From JBIOJM01 sp044450785 (GTDB lineage: Bacteria > Planctomycetota > Planctomycetia > Isosphaerales > Isosphaeraceae): a stretch of DNA of 28,734 nt. The translations under genes and the position numbers were made by a program. Positions 1 to 6,620 of the stretch are shown here, piece after piece. The notes under the pieces were generated by a model. The model searched no databases. It saw only the letters and a program-made list of their open reading frames with translations, and had not been told where the DNA came from. Position 1 is the first letter of the stretch. Every line of letters starts with the position of its first letter. Where the stretch lies: assembly GCA_044450785.1 (NCBI GenBank), contig JBIOJM010000097.1, forward strand, positions 1-28,734, written 5' to 3'.

Positions 1-810
1 CGGGACGTCGTCAGCCTCGGCCCGGCGCGGCACGACCTGGACCTGGAGCTGGCTCTCGACCCGCGTCACGCCCGGCACGCTTCGTGCCGCTTCCTCGATT
101 TCACGCGCTGCCTCTTCGCTGGTCACCACGCCGCGCAAGAAAATCTGGCCCGCCGCATCGACGGTCAGTTCGACCTGTCCCTTGACCGGAGGCTCATCGA
201 ACGGCTGCCGGCCGTCCACGGGAGCGGCATTCGGACGGGAGGCGGACGCTGGCGCGGTCCCGACCGCGGTGTTCGCCGGGACCGTTCTGGGCCTGACCAT
301 CGGTGGGCCCTCGACCTGGCGGCGCCACCACGGAGGAAAGCTCAAGAGCGGAGGGACGAAACCAAAGAAGGGATCATCGACGCGGCCCATCAGGGGCGGA
401 GGATAGACAAACGGTGACGACGACGAAGCGACAGCGGCCGCGGGGGCAGCCATTGCCGCGCTCTGCGCCGCGAAAGCGGCCGTGCCCGTGTCGATCACGA
501 GGTCGTCGCGGAACGGCACGCCACTGTCGATTGCCAACCAGACGGCCACATCGTGGACCTGCTTGGTACCCACCCGCCCCGAGAGCACGACGACTCCCTT
601 GCGCCAGGAGGTCGCGATCGCGTAGGGAGCCGTCACGGGATGGGACCGGATCGCGTTCAAGACGACAATCTCCGGCCGTGAGACGTTGCCGGCGTCCCCG
701 GTCTCTTTCGCGGGCCGTGCCCCGTCCTGACTGAGGACGGCGGATGCTCCGCCAGCCAGCAGGGCCAGCGCGGTGAGCGACGACTGCAGCAGCGGTAGCC
801 GGGTCTTCAT
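1..810 (-). CDS. Secreted protein with two BON domains (3' end outside window)
   Basis: The frame is open from an ATG at 810 to the window edge, giving 270 visible residues, and the C-terminus is missing. The start is supported by AGGAGGGG 6 bases upstream. Residues 1-28 form a signal peptide (MKTRLPLLQ, then a hydrophobic Ala/Leu core ending near ASAVLSQ). Residues about 45-109 look like a BON domain (NAIRSHP, KGVVVLSGRVGTKQV, VPFRDDLVID). Residues about 210-259 form a second, clearer BON domain (VELTVDAAGQIFLRGVV, AREIEEAARSVPGVTRVES). The linker 111-208 is Ala/Pro-rich. BON domains are known to bind membranes or other envelope components, so an envelope role is inferred; there is no catalytic motif. 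It lies 175 bases downstream of the transglutaminase-like gene on the same strand, which suggests co-transcription or a shared envelope function. Confidence 0.8.
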   Translation of the reverse strand, partial: MKTRLPLLQSSLTALALLAGGASAVLSQDGARPAKETGDAGNVSRPEIVVLNAIRSHPVTAPYAIATSWRKGVVVLSGRVGTKQVHDVAVWLAIDSGVPFRDDLVIDTGTAAFAAQSAAMAAPAAAVASSSSPFVYPPPLMGRVDDPFFGFVPPLLSFPPWWRRQVEGPPMVRPRTVPANTAVGTAPASASRPNAAPVDGRQPFDEPPVKGQVELTVDAAGQIFLRGVVTSEEAAREIEEAARSVPGVTRVESQLQVQVVPRRAEADDVP

Positions 811-985
811 CTTCGTCCCCTCCTGGCCGTGGAGGGCTCGAATACGAAGAAATCTGCACCGGCCCTCCCCAACTTGCAGTCTACGATCCGTCGATCGGGC
901 CGGCAAGGGTGCCCGAGTGAATTCGTTGAACGAGGCACGCGTGCGGGCGTGGTCGTCGCCCGATCCCGAGAGAGATGGCATCTAG

Positions 986-2482
986 CTACCGCAGCTCGAG
1001 CGGTTCGATCTCCAGCTTGCCCATCACTTGCAACAAGGGCACGAACACACTGAACGGGGACACTCCGTCGAGGCTTGAGTCGGTCAGCTTGATATGGGTC
1101 GCGTCGACGGCTGATTGGTCCCAAGACGGGTCGAGCGCGACCCATCGGTTGTTGATGTGGACTTCGGTCCACATGTGGTAGCCGAAGACACCGGGTTGTT
1201 CCACGTAGATGAGACCGATCGCGACCCGGGAGGGGATACCCGCCGCCCTGCACATGGCGGCGGCCAAAACAGCGTGTTCCGTGCAGTCACCGCTGCGGTT
1301 TTGGGCGACTTCGTTTGCCGCGGCGAAAGCGACCTTGAAGTTCTTGTCCGTGACGTTTCGGAATACCCACTGGTTGATGCGCACCGCTTTTTCCCAGGGA
1401 TCGACCGTTCCTTTGGTCGCCCGCTGCGTCAGGCTCCGTACCCGACTGTCCTGGCTCGTCACGAGGACGTTGGGTCTGAGGTATTCCGCGGCAACCTCTC
1501 CTGGGTCGGGCTGGCCATCCAACGGCCCGAGGCTTCTGACCTCCAGGATCGCCGAAGATTGGTCCGCCTCCGGCAGAACGGTCTGGCGCGGATCAGCCGG
1601 GAAGACCTGGGCCGGGTTGCCGTTCTTGAGCAGGACTCGATACTTGACGTGCCGGGTCTGTTCCGGGGCGGGGATCTTGCGTGGGACCTTGATCCCCGAG
1701 GCAAGGATCAGGTCAAGCTTGATCGGCCCGCCGGGTGCTTTCGCGCTTTCCTCGGTGGTGCGGTACATGACTACCCCGCCGAGAAGGTCCTGCTCGGTTT
1801 TGAGGACCTGGCCGTCGGGATCGACCCACAACCTGGCATCGAACTCGGGCCTCGGCTTGGCATCGACCCTGGTGGTCTGGTCGACGCGCAGCAGCGGGTG
1901 CTTCAATCCGTCTCCCAGGATGACGGGCTCGATGACGCGAGATTGCAGGCGGATGTCGCAGATCTTGTTCAATTCCGGCATGAACATTTTGAGAGATCGT
2001 TCCTCGTTCTCTTTCATCGGCTTGTGGGCCATGCTCTGCTCGGGGGCGTACGGGCCGCGCACCTTGGGGCCCCAGGGAATAACCAGCTCCTGTCGCGCTC
2101 CCGCACCTTCGAAGACGAACTTCATCTCGCCCTGGATCACATCGCCGTGCCCCCGGAGCCTCTGTTCGCCGGCCTCGGTGAGGGTGTCGAGCCGCAGCAC
2201 CTGGCCGTCGAGGGCCTCGATCGTTCCATACATCAATTTTGTGACCGAGACGTCCTTGTCCCGCTGGATCCTTTGTTCGATGTCGATGCGCACCCGAAGA
2301 TAGTCGCGGCCGCGATCCTTGACCTTCTCGACGAAGGTATGAACATGACCGATCTTGGAGCCGGCAAGGTAGATCGCGTCCCAGGAATCCTGTGCGTGGG
2401 CGCTTGCGCACGTCATCAGCCCGACCGCGGTGGACAGGCACAGCATCAGCGTTCGATTGGCAAAACGCGATCGGTGACTCAT
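986..2482 (-). CDS. Secreted transglutaminase-like domain protein
   Basis: The protein has 498 residues from the ATG at 2482. I prefer this start to the in-frame ATG at 2500 because GAGAGGGGG lies just before it and the protein then begins directly with a signal peptide (basic MSHRSRFANR, a hydrophobic stretch, cleavage near ASAHAQ). The C-terminal third is a transglutaminase-like (TGase core) domain with the Cys-His-Asp triad readable as C400 in GDCTEHA, H436 in YHMWTEV and D451 in ALDPSWD. The N-terminal 300 residues are a beta-rich region that I cannot assign to a named family. Bacterial members of this superfamily act as cysteine proteases or as cross-linking or amide-hydrolysing enzymes; the substrate here is unknown. 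Export plus the neighbouring BON proteins suggests a periplasmic or cell-surface role. Confidence 0.85.
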   Translation of the reverse strand: MSHRSRFANRTLMLCLSTAVGLMTCASAHAQDSWDAIYLAGSKIGHVHTFVEKVKDRGRDYLRVRIDIEQRIQRDKDVSVTKLMYGTIEALDGQVLRLDTLTEAGEQRLRGHGDVIQGEMKFVFEGAGARQELVIPWGPKVRGPYAPEQSMAHKPMKENEERSLKMFMPELNKICDIRLQSRVIEPVILGDGLKHPLLRVDQTTRVDAKPRPEFDARLWVDPDGQVLKTEQDLLGGVVMYRTTEESAKAPGGPIKLDLILASGIKVPRKIPAPEQTRHVKYRVLLKNGNPAQVFPADPRQTVLPEADQSSAILEVRSLGPLDGQPDPGEVAAEYLRPNVLVTSQDSRVRSLTQRATKGTVDPWEKAVRINQWVFRNVTDKNFKVAFAAANEVAQNRSGDCTEHAVLAAAMCRAAGIPSRVAIGLIYVEQPGVFGYHMWTEVHINNRWVALDPSWDQSAVDATHIKLTDSSLDGVSPFSVFVPLLQVMGKLEIEPLELR

Positions 2483-2605
2483 GCGAAGCCCCCTCTCCAT
2501 CCGGATGCCCGGGTTCGTTGCCTCTTGCGGTCGATTGCGGCTTGGTTCGGCCCGACGATTCGCTTCACTATGGCCGAAAGTGGCTTCGCCCTCAAGCTTA
2601 GAAAA

Positions 2606-2793
2606 AAGGATGAAGGCTGAAGGATGAGTCGGAGACTAGAAAGGGGGTAAGCGGCACGGCGCTAGCCGCCGGTCTCTAGAAAGAGGGTGAGCGGCACGGC
2701 GCTAGCCGCCGGTCTCAAAGGAAGGATGAGTCGGAGAAGACGATGAATGACGCCGCGAGGCATTGTCTTATTCATCCTTCATCCTTCATCCTT
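2606..2793. repeat. GGATGAA heptamer arrays in inverted orientation
   Basis: Positions 2606-2627 read as three GGATGAA-type heptamers, the middle one changed to GGCTGAA. Positions 2771-2793 carry three perfect heptamers on the opposite strand (TTCATCC). The arms match at 21 of 22 positions and could pair across about 140 bases that hold two palindromic elements. The right arm runs into the stop codon of the small BON gene (TTA at 2793-2795). Related heptamers occur at 8564-8577 and 8798-8806. Their recurrence at gene ends suggests a dispersed repeat family and not a gene-specific terminator. Confidence 0.6.
2619..2737. repeat. Two tandem palindromic elements between 17-base direct repeats
   Basis: Two copies of a short element with core GCGGCACGGCGCTAGCCGC lie at 2647-2676 and 2687-2716. 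Each core can fold as GCGGC/GCCGC around a 9-base loop. The copies belong to 40-base tandem units that start at 2636 and 2676 (CTAGAAAG). The pair is enclosed by a perfect 17-base direct repeat, GAAGGATGAGTCGGAGA, at 2619-2635 and 2721-2737. The same core recurs at 4455 and 13264, also between direct repeats. This is a REP-like dispersed element; it has no coding content. Confidence 0.8.
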
Positions 2794-3026
2794 TAGCTCA
2801 CGCTGATGGTGATGTTCTCGGCGAAGCGATCGCTCGAGAGCAGCTCGAGAGCGCCGTGTAACGCGAGCTGCTTCGCGTGCCGCGACGGGGCCTGTCCGCT
2901 GACGATGACTTGTCCCTCGACTTCCTGGACGAGGAGATTGCGGATCCGGCCGTGGGTGGACTGGCGAACCTTCGTTTCGACTCGTTGAGCCAGGGTGGGT
3001 GTCGAGTCGAGGTCGTCGAAAGCCAT
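2793..3026 (-). CDS. Small single-BON-domain protein
   Basis: The protein has 77 residues from the ATG at 3026, which has GGAGCGAG close upstream. A longer in-frame start at 3101 would add 25 residues of unlikely composition and no better ribosome site. Almost the whole protein is one BON domain: THGRIRNLLVQEVEGQVIVSG, then RHAKQLALHGALEL and a C-terminal strand, DRFAENITISVS. There is no signal peptide, so it is probably cytoplasmic, unlike the two-BON protein at 1-810. The gene lies downstream of holA on the same strand after a 252-base gap, probably with its own promoter. Its stop codon sits inside a heptamer repeat array. No enzymatic function is expected. Confidence 0.75.
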   Translation of the reverse strand: MAFDDLDSTPTLAQRVETKVRQSTHGRIRNLLVQEVEGQVIVSGQAPSRHAKQLALHGALELLSSDRFAENITISVS

Positions 3027-3278
3027 TTCTCGCTCCAGCGAAAAAGGAAATAAAAAGCGGGTTCGACGAGGCGATCCAACGAGAGCACACTCGGCGATCA
3101 TCTGGTCTCCATGCTAGCTCGTCAGCAGGAGATTTCAAGAGCGCGGTCCGGAATTCTTCTGGAGAATCCCGCCACGGCCCGGTGGTTTCACAGGGCAGTC
3201 CGATGGTGGAATCCGGCTGATTGCCACTTAACAAGGCGTCCCTCTCTTTGAGAAAGATAAAGCGACCGAGACGGGACC

Positions 3279-4286
3279 TCAGTCGGTTCGCGGTAAGGCG
3301 AGCCGGACGAGGAGTCGCTCCAGGACGACGCGCGGGTCGAGGGAGCTCCCTCCCTTGAGATCGAGGTCGGCCCGCAGGAGCATGGCGGGGAGGTGGTCGA
3401 CTCGGCTCGGGCCCAGGTGTGCGTGCTGTCGCCTGGTTTTGTCGACGGCGAACGCAGGGATGCCGGCAAGCCGGCATGCGTCATCAAGATTGAGTCGTGC
3501 GGCCCGGAGGTGCCCGGCGTGGTGGATTTTCAGCAGACTCGCGCTCATGGCCGCGAGCAGCAAGATCGGATCTTCGCGGGAGGCCAGGAGGTTGTCGAGG
3601 TGCTCGAGGGCGATCCGGCCTTGGCCGGCCATTGCCGCGTCGAGAGTTTTCCAGATCGTCTCGACCCGGCCCGCTCCCACCAGCCTGGCGACGTCGCGGC
3701 GTTCAATTCGTCTGGATTCGCCCGCGTAGACCGCTAGCTTCTCGACCTCGGCGGCCAAGATCCCCGCCTCGGGGCCGATCAATTCCACCAACAGACGGGC
3801 GGCGTCGGGATCGAGCTGAGCGTCGCATCGGGTTCCGGCGAGCTGGACGACCCACGCGGCGAGCTCGCCCTCGCGGGGGCTGGAACAGTCGATGGCGAGG
3901 CCGAGCTTGTCGACCAGCTTTGCGAGGATCGTCGCCGCGGGCCATTGCTTCACCTGAAGAAGAAGGATTCCCGACTGGTAGGGACTCTCGACGTAGGTTT
4001 CGAGCTCCTTCCGGTATTTCGTGACGAACGGATCGGCGTCCTCGACGATGACCAGGCGTCTCCGCGTGAAAAAGGGGAGCGTGCGAACCTCATCAAGAAC
4101 AGACGCCAGGGGAGTCTGTGCCCCGGGGAACCGGCTGATCGCCGCTTCCGTTTCCTCCGCTGGAAACACCAGCTTGACAACCCGCTGGATCGACTCTCTG
4201 ATCAAATAGGCATCATCGCCGAAGACGGCGTAAACAGGTCGAATCGGTTGCTGTTCGTATTCGCGCACCCAGACCAGTGCGTCCAT
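3279..4286 (-). CDS. holA: DNA polymerase III subunit delta
   Basis: The protein has 335 residues, the normal length for delta, the clamp-loader subunit that opens the sliding beta clamp in the gamma/tau-delta-delta' complex. The N-terminal signature PVYAVFGDDAYLIRESIQRV (residues 17-36), the RTLPFFTRRRLVIVEDAD segment and the central LIGPEAGILAAEVEKLAVYA stretch are characteristic, followed by the helical collar domain (VETIWKTLDAAMAGQ, then LASREDPILLLAAMSASLLKI). Delta lacks a working Walker A motif, which fits. The ATG at 4286 is the first of three copies of the same start region, because a 60-base unit is tandemly repeated upstream. Copies two and three hit a TAA after 10 codons, so only this ATG gives delta. 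The gene is divergent from the TetR-exporter operon. Confidence 0.93.
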   Translation of the reverse strand: MDALVWVREYEQQPIRPVYAVFGDDAYLIRESIQRVVKLVFPAEETEAAISRFPGAQTPLASVLDEVRTLPFFTRRRLVIVEDADPFVTKYRKELETYVESPYQSGILLLQVKQWPAATILAKLVDKLGLAIDCSSPREGELAAWVVQLAGTRCDAQLDPDAARLLVELIGPEAGILAAEVEKLAVYAGESRRIERRDVARLVGAGRVETIWKTLDAAMAGQGRIALEHLDNLLASREDPILLLAAMSASLLKIHHAGHLRAARLNLDDACRLAGIPAFAVDKTRRQHAHLGPSRVDHLPAMLLRADLDLKGGSSLDPRVVLERLLVRLALPRTD

Positions 4287-4313
4287 GGAGAGAGCGTCCT
4301 TAGTCCTTGGTCC

Positions 4314-4346
4314 TTAGTCCTTGGTGCCCCGGACCAGTGCGTCCAT
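4314..4346 (-). other. 10-codon mini-ORF in holA leader, copy 1
   Basis: The duplicated holA start gives ATG followed by codons for DALVRGTKD and TAA, sharing MDALV with the real protein. The bases upstream of its ATG match those upstream of the holA ATG, so it should attract ribosomes equally well if the transcript starts further upstream. Translation of the peptide is inferred only. Confidence 0.4.
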
Positions 4347-4373
4347 GGAGAGAGCGTCCTTAGTCCTTGGTCC

Positions 4374-4406
4374 TTAGTCCTTGGTGCCCCGGACCAGTGC
4401 GTCCAT
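4374..4406 (-). other. 10-codon mini-ORF in holA leader, copy 2
   Basis: It encodes the same peptide, MDALVRGTKD, as the mini-ORF at 4314-4346, 60 bases further upstream. The bases before its ATG differ, because the tandem repeat ends there; GAGGG lies about 11 bases upstream. It is probably a leftover of the duplication, but it could lower holA translation. Confidence 0.35.
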
Positions 4407-4416
4407 GGAGAGAGCC

Positions 4417-4526
4417 CTCGGAGCGATGGTTGAGATTGTATCACGATCGATCCTGTGAGCGGCAGGGCGCTAGCCGCCGGTGATCCCAACTCGGAGCCGA
4501 TGGTCGAGATTGTATCACGATCGATC
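4417..4526. repeat. Palindromic element between 36/37-base direct repeats
   Basis: The left repeat 4417-4452 and right repeat 4490-4526 differ by one indel and one substitution and share GAGATTGTATCACGATCGAT. Between them, at 4455-4484, is a copy of the REP-like element with one change (GCGGCAGGGC in place of GCGGCACGGC). The period is 73 bases, the same as at the unrelated locus 13225-13337. Confidence 0.85.
4435..4517 (-). promoter_or_regulatory. Duplicated extended -10 promoter candidates for holA
   Basis: On the minus strand each direct repeat reads GTGATACAATCTC, a TGnTACAAT extended -10 box, at 4435-4443 and 4509-4517. No strong -35 box is visible at 17 bases from either. Both face holA, and transcripts from them would carry the two mini-ORFs. 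Confidence 0.35.
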
Positions 4527-4615
4527 GGGGGAGAAACCAGGGCCACCACTCGGAAGGACCGACGACGGAGGACGGAGGAGGGAAGCGACAATAAAACCTC
4601 ACGGTAAAGACGATG

Positions 4616-4643
4616 TTGACGTTTTTCCGAAAACCTATACAGT
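4616..4643 (+). promoter_or_regulatory. Promoter candidate for the TetR-exporter operon
   Basis: TTGACG (4616-4621) lies 16 bases before TACAGT (4638-4643), or 14 bases before TATACA. The region is AT-richer than its surroundings and lies just before the palindrome at 4651, so a repressor bound there would cover the transcription start. Confidence 0.4.
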
Positions 4644-4650
4644 TGATTGA

Positions 4651-4673
4651 AACGCCTGTTTGAAACAGGTGTT
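4651..4673. promoter_or_regulatory. Palindromic operator candidate for the TetR regulator
   Basis: Half-sites AACGCCTGTTT (4651-4661) and AAACAGGTGTT (4663-4673) form an inverted repeat with a single central G and one mismatch in 11. It sits 20 bases before the TetR ATG and directly after the promoter candidate. TetR-family repressors typically bind such 15-25-base palindromes as dimers and repress their own operon. Confidence 0.65.
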
Positions 4674-4693
4674 TTGGGGAGTTCTCGATATCG

Positions 4694-5359
4694 ATGGAAT
4701 CGCAAGACCCGATCAAGGTGCGTCTGCTCGAGGCGGCGGGCGAGGAGTTTGCCGGCAAGGGTTACGACGCGACCCGCATCCGCGCGATTTGCGAGCGTGC
4801 CCGGGCCAACATCGCGGCGGTCAACTATCATTTCGGGGATAAGAAGCAGCTTTATGTCGAGGTGGTGTTGAATGCCCATCAGTGCGGTGTCGATGCCGGG
4901 GTCGAGGACGTGTCGCCAACACGGGCGCCTGCCGAACAGCTTCGTTGCTTCATCCATCATTTTCTGAGTCGGGTGCTGGCCATCAACCATCCTGATGACT
5001 GGCGGCATCGGCTGATGCTGAGGGAAATGCTCCAGCCGACCTCGGCCTCGGATGTATTGATCCGCGAGGCGATCCGGCCCAAGTTCGAGCGGCTCGAGCA
5101 GATCCTGCGCCGGTTCTGTCCCGAGGCGGACGATCGGAGAATGAACGCGATGGCCTTCAGCGTGATCGGCCAATGCTTGCATTATAAAATGGCTCGAACC
5201 ATTACCCAGCGCTTGATCGGGCAGGAGGCTTCCGACGCGCTCGACCTGGATTATCTGACGGACCATATCACGTCGTTCTGCCTGGCGGCCCTCGGTTGTG
5301 TGCCGCCTCTCGACGAGACGGGTACGACCGTGTCGGACGGAGCGCTTGCCGCACATTGA
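4694..5359 (+). CDS. TetR/AcrR-family repressor, CecR (YbiH)-like
   Basis: The protein has 221 residues. The N-terminal helix-turn-helix covers about residues 8-55, with the typical AAGEEFAGKGYDATRIRAICERA and IAAVNYHFGDKKQLYVEVV pattern. The C-terminal ligand domain resembles the CecR/YbiH group (LREMLQPTSASDVLIREAIRP, then a helix around FSVIGQCLHYKMAR). It is the first gene of an exporter operon, with its stop only 14 bases before the permease start. That parallels E. coli, where cecR precedes an HlyD-type protein and ABC exporter genes. It probably represses the operon through the palindrome at 4651-4673 and is released by an exported compound. The ligand cannot be told from sequence. Confidence 0.88.
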   Translation: MESQDPIKVRLLEAAGEEFAGKGYDATRIRAICERARANIAAVNYHFGDKKQLYVEVVLNAHQCGVDAGVEDVSPTRAPAEQLRCFIHHFLSRVLAINHPDDWRHRLMLREMLQPTSASDVLIREAIRPKFERLEQILRRFCPEADDRRMNAMAFSVIGQCLHYKMARTITQRLIGQEASDALDLDYLTDHITSFCLAALGCVPPLDETGTTVSDGALAAH

Positions 5360-5373
5360 GCGGAGGTGGCACG

Positions 5374-6573
5374 TTGTGCTGGATCGCGATCAAGATGCTG
5401 GTGGGCGATAAGACGAAGTTCCTGGGCATCGTCCTGGGACTGACGTTTTCCGCCTTGTTGATCACGCAGCAGGGGTCGATTTTCTGTGGCTTGATGCTGC
5501 GGACCTGCGCGCAGATCACCGACATCACGGGAGCCGACCTGTGGGTCATGGATCCGGCCGTCCGGTACATCGACGACGTCAAGCCGATGCTGGAGAACAA
5601 CCTGTACCGCGTTCGCGGCGTGGAAGGAGTCAAGTGGGCCGTGCCGCTTTATAAAGGTCAGGCGCGTGCCAAGATCAACCCCGACGTCTCTCGCGGGAAT
5701 CAGAAGGCCGCGATCGAGCAGGTGATCCTGCTCGGGCTGGACGACGCGAGCTTGGTCGGCGCCCCGCCCCCCTCGAGGATCCTCGCCGGCAGCCTGCGCG
5801 ACCTCCGCCTTCCGGACGCGGTCTTCGTGGACAACGTCCGGCTCGACAAGCTCTACCCCGATGAGAATTGGGGCGACCTCCCCAAGCTGGGGAACGCTTA
5901 TTACCGGCGGTTCCTCTCCCGCCAGTTCGAGATGAACGACCACCGGGCGGTCATCGTCGGCGTGTGCGAGGCCACGCGGACTTTTCAGTCGAACCCCGTC
6001 GTCTACACCACGTACAGCCGCGCCAAGAGCTTCGCTCCCCAGGAACGGAAGGTCCTGTCGTACATCCTGGCCAAGACCGAGCAGGGATCGACCCCGGATC
6101 AGGTCGCCCGCCGGATCGGGACGGCCACCGGGCTAGGCGCCAAGACCAGTGATGAATTCATATATATGACAATTGAGTATTACATGAAGTATACAGGCAT
6201 TCCTTTCAACTTCGGGATCACGGCGCTCCTGGGCTTTCTGGTTGGGACGGCGATCGCGGGGCAGACCTTCTACAACTTCACCATCGAGAACCTCAAGCAA
6301 TTCGGCGCCTTGAAGGCGATGGGGATGACGAACGGGCGGATCGTCCTGATGATCCTGTTGCAGGCGCTCTTGGTCGGCTCACTCGGCTATGGAATCGGCG
6401 TCGGATTAGCGGCGCTTTTCGGGTGGCGGATCCAGGGTACGGAGCTCGCCTTCTACACCCCGTGGCTCTTGCTGCCGATGACGGCCCTAGCGATCCTACT
6501 GATCTGCGTCTTGTCCAGCCTGGTCAGCGTGCAGAGGGTGATCCGGCTCGAACCGGCGATCGTGTTCCGTTGA
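5374..6573 (+). CDS. ABC exporter permease, DevC/MacB-like (FtsX fold)
   Basis: The protein has 399 residues if it starts at TTG 5374, which has GGAGGTGG a few bases upstream; no ATG or GTG fits in frame between the TetR stop and the first conserved residues (CWIAIKMLVGDKTKFLG). One membrane segment lies near residues 14-35, followed by a large periplasmic domain (TGADLWVMDP, VRGVEGVKWAVPLYKG). Three C-terminal membrane segments follow: ITALLGFLVGTAIAGQ, a Leu-rich segment after NGRIV, and WLLLPMTALAILLICVL. This is the MacB/DevC type III exporter topology. With the ATPase and HlyD-like protein that follow, it should form a tripartite pump or lipid/glycolipid exporter. A short AT-rich stretch at 6150-6205 encodes the conserved Tyr/Ile/Met-rich segment before the second membrane region. 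Confidence 0.87.
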   Translation: MCWIAIKMLVGDKTKFLGIVLGLTFSALLITQQGSIFCGLMLRTCAQITDITGADLWVMDPAVRYIDDVKPMLENNLYRVRGVEGVKWAVPLYKGQARAKINPDVSRGNQKAAIEQVILLGLDDASLVGAPPPSRILAGSLRDLRLPDAVFVDNVRLDKLYPDENWGDLPKLGNAYYRRFLSRQFEMNDHRAVIVGVCEATRTFQSNPVVYTTYSRAKSFAPQERKVLSYILAKTEQGSTPDQVARRIGTATGLGAKTSDEFIYMTIEYYMKYTGIPFNFGITALLGFLVGTAIAGQTFYNFTIENLKQFGALKAMGMTNGRIVLMILLQALLVGSLGYGIGVGLAALFGWRIQGTELAFYTPWLLLPMTALAILLICVLSSLVSVQRVIRLEPAIVFR

Positions 6574-6620
6574 GACGAAGGGAAGGCTCGCGGGTTTCAT
6601 CTTCTTCCAGGAACGACGTG

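Larger units (their letters stand above)
4272..4413. repeat. 60-base tandem repeat, about 2.4 copies, spanning the holA start
   Basis: Units start at 4272, 4332 and 4392 with GACCAGTGCGTCCATGGAG; the last is cut after 22 bases. The first two units agree at every position I compared. Each complete unit also holds shorter internal repeats of TCCTTAG/TCCTTGG. The period of 60 keeps the reading frame of holA. This is a tandem duplication and not a CRISPR: there are no unique spacers, and the unit includes the beginning of a gene. Confidence 0.92.

Noticed and set aside
1115..2620. 501-codon plus-strand open frame opposite the transglutaminase-like gene
   Set aside because: The minus strand has a signal peptide, a ribosome site and the Cys-His-Asp triad; the plus frame has no family resemblance.
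4272..4413. CRISPR-like appearance of the 60-base repeat
   Set aside because: There are no variable spacers, and the repeat contains a gene start. It is a plain tandem duplication.
4202..5356. 384-codon minus-strand open frame opposite the TetR gene
   Set aside because: It covers the tandem repeat and is antisense to a clear TetR protein; it also overlaps the holA start.
6150..6205. AT-rich patch in the permease gene as a sign of inserted DNA
   Set aside because: It encodes the Tyr/Ile/Met/Lys-rich segment expected in this family, so amino acid content explains the low GC.
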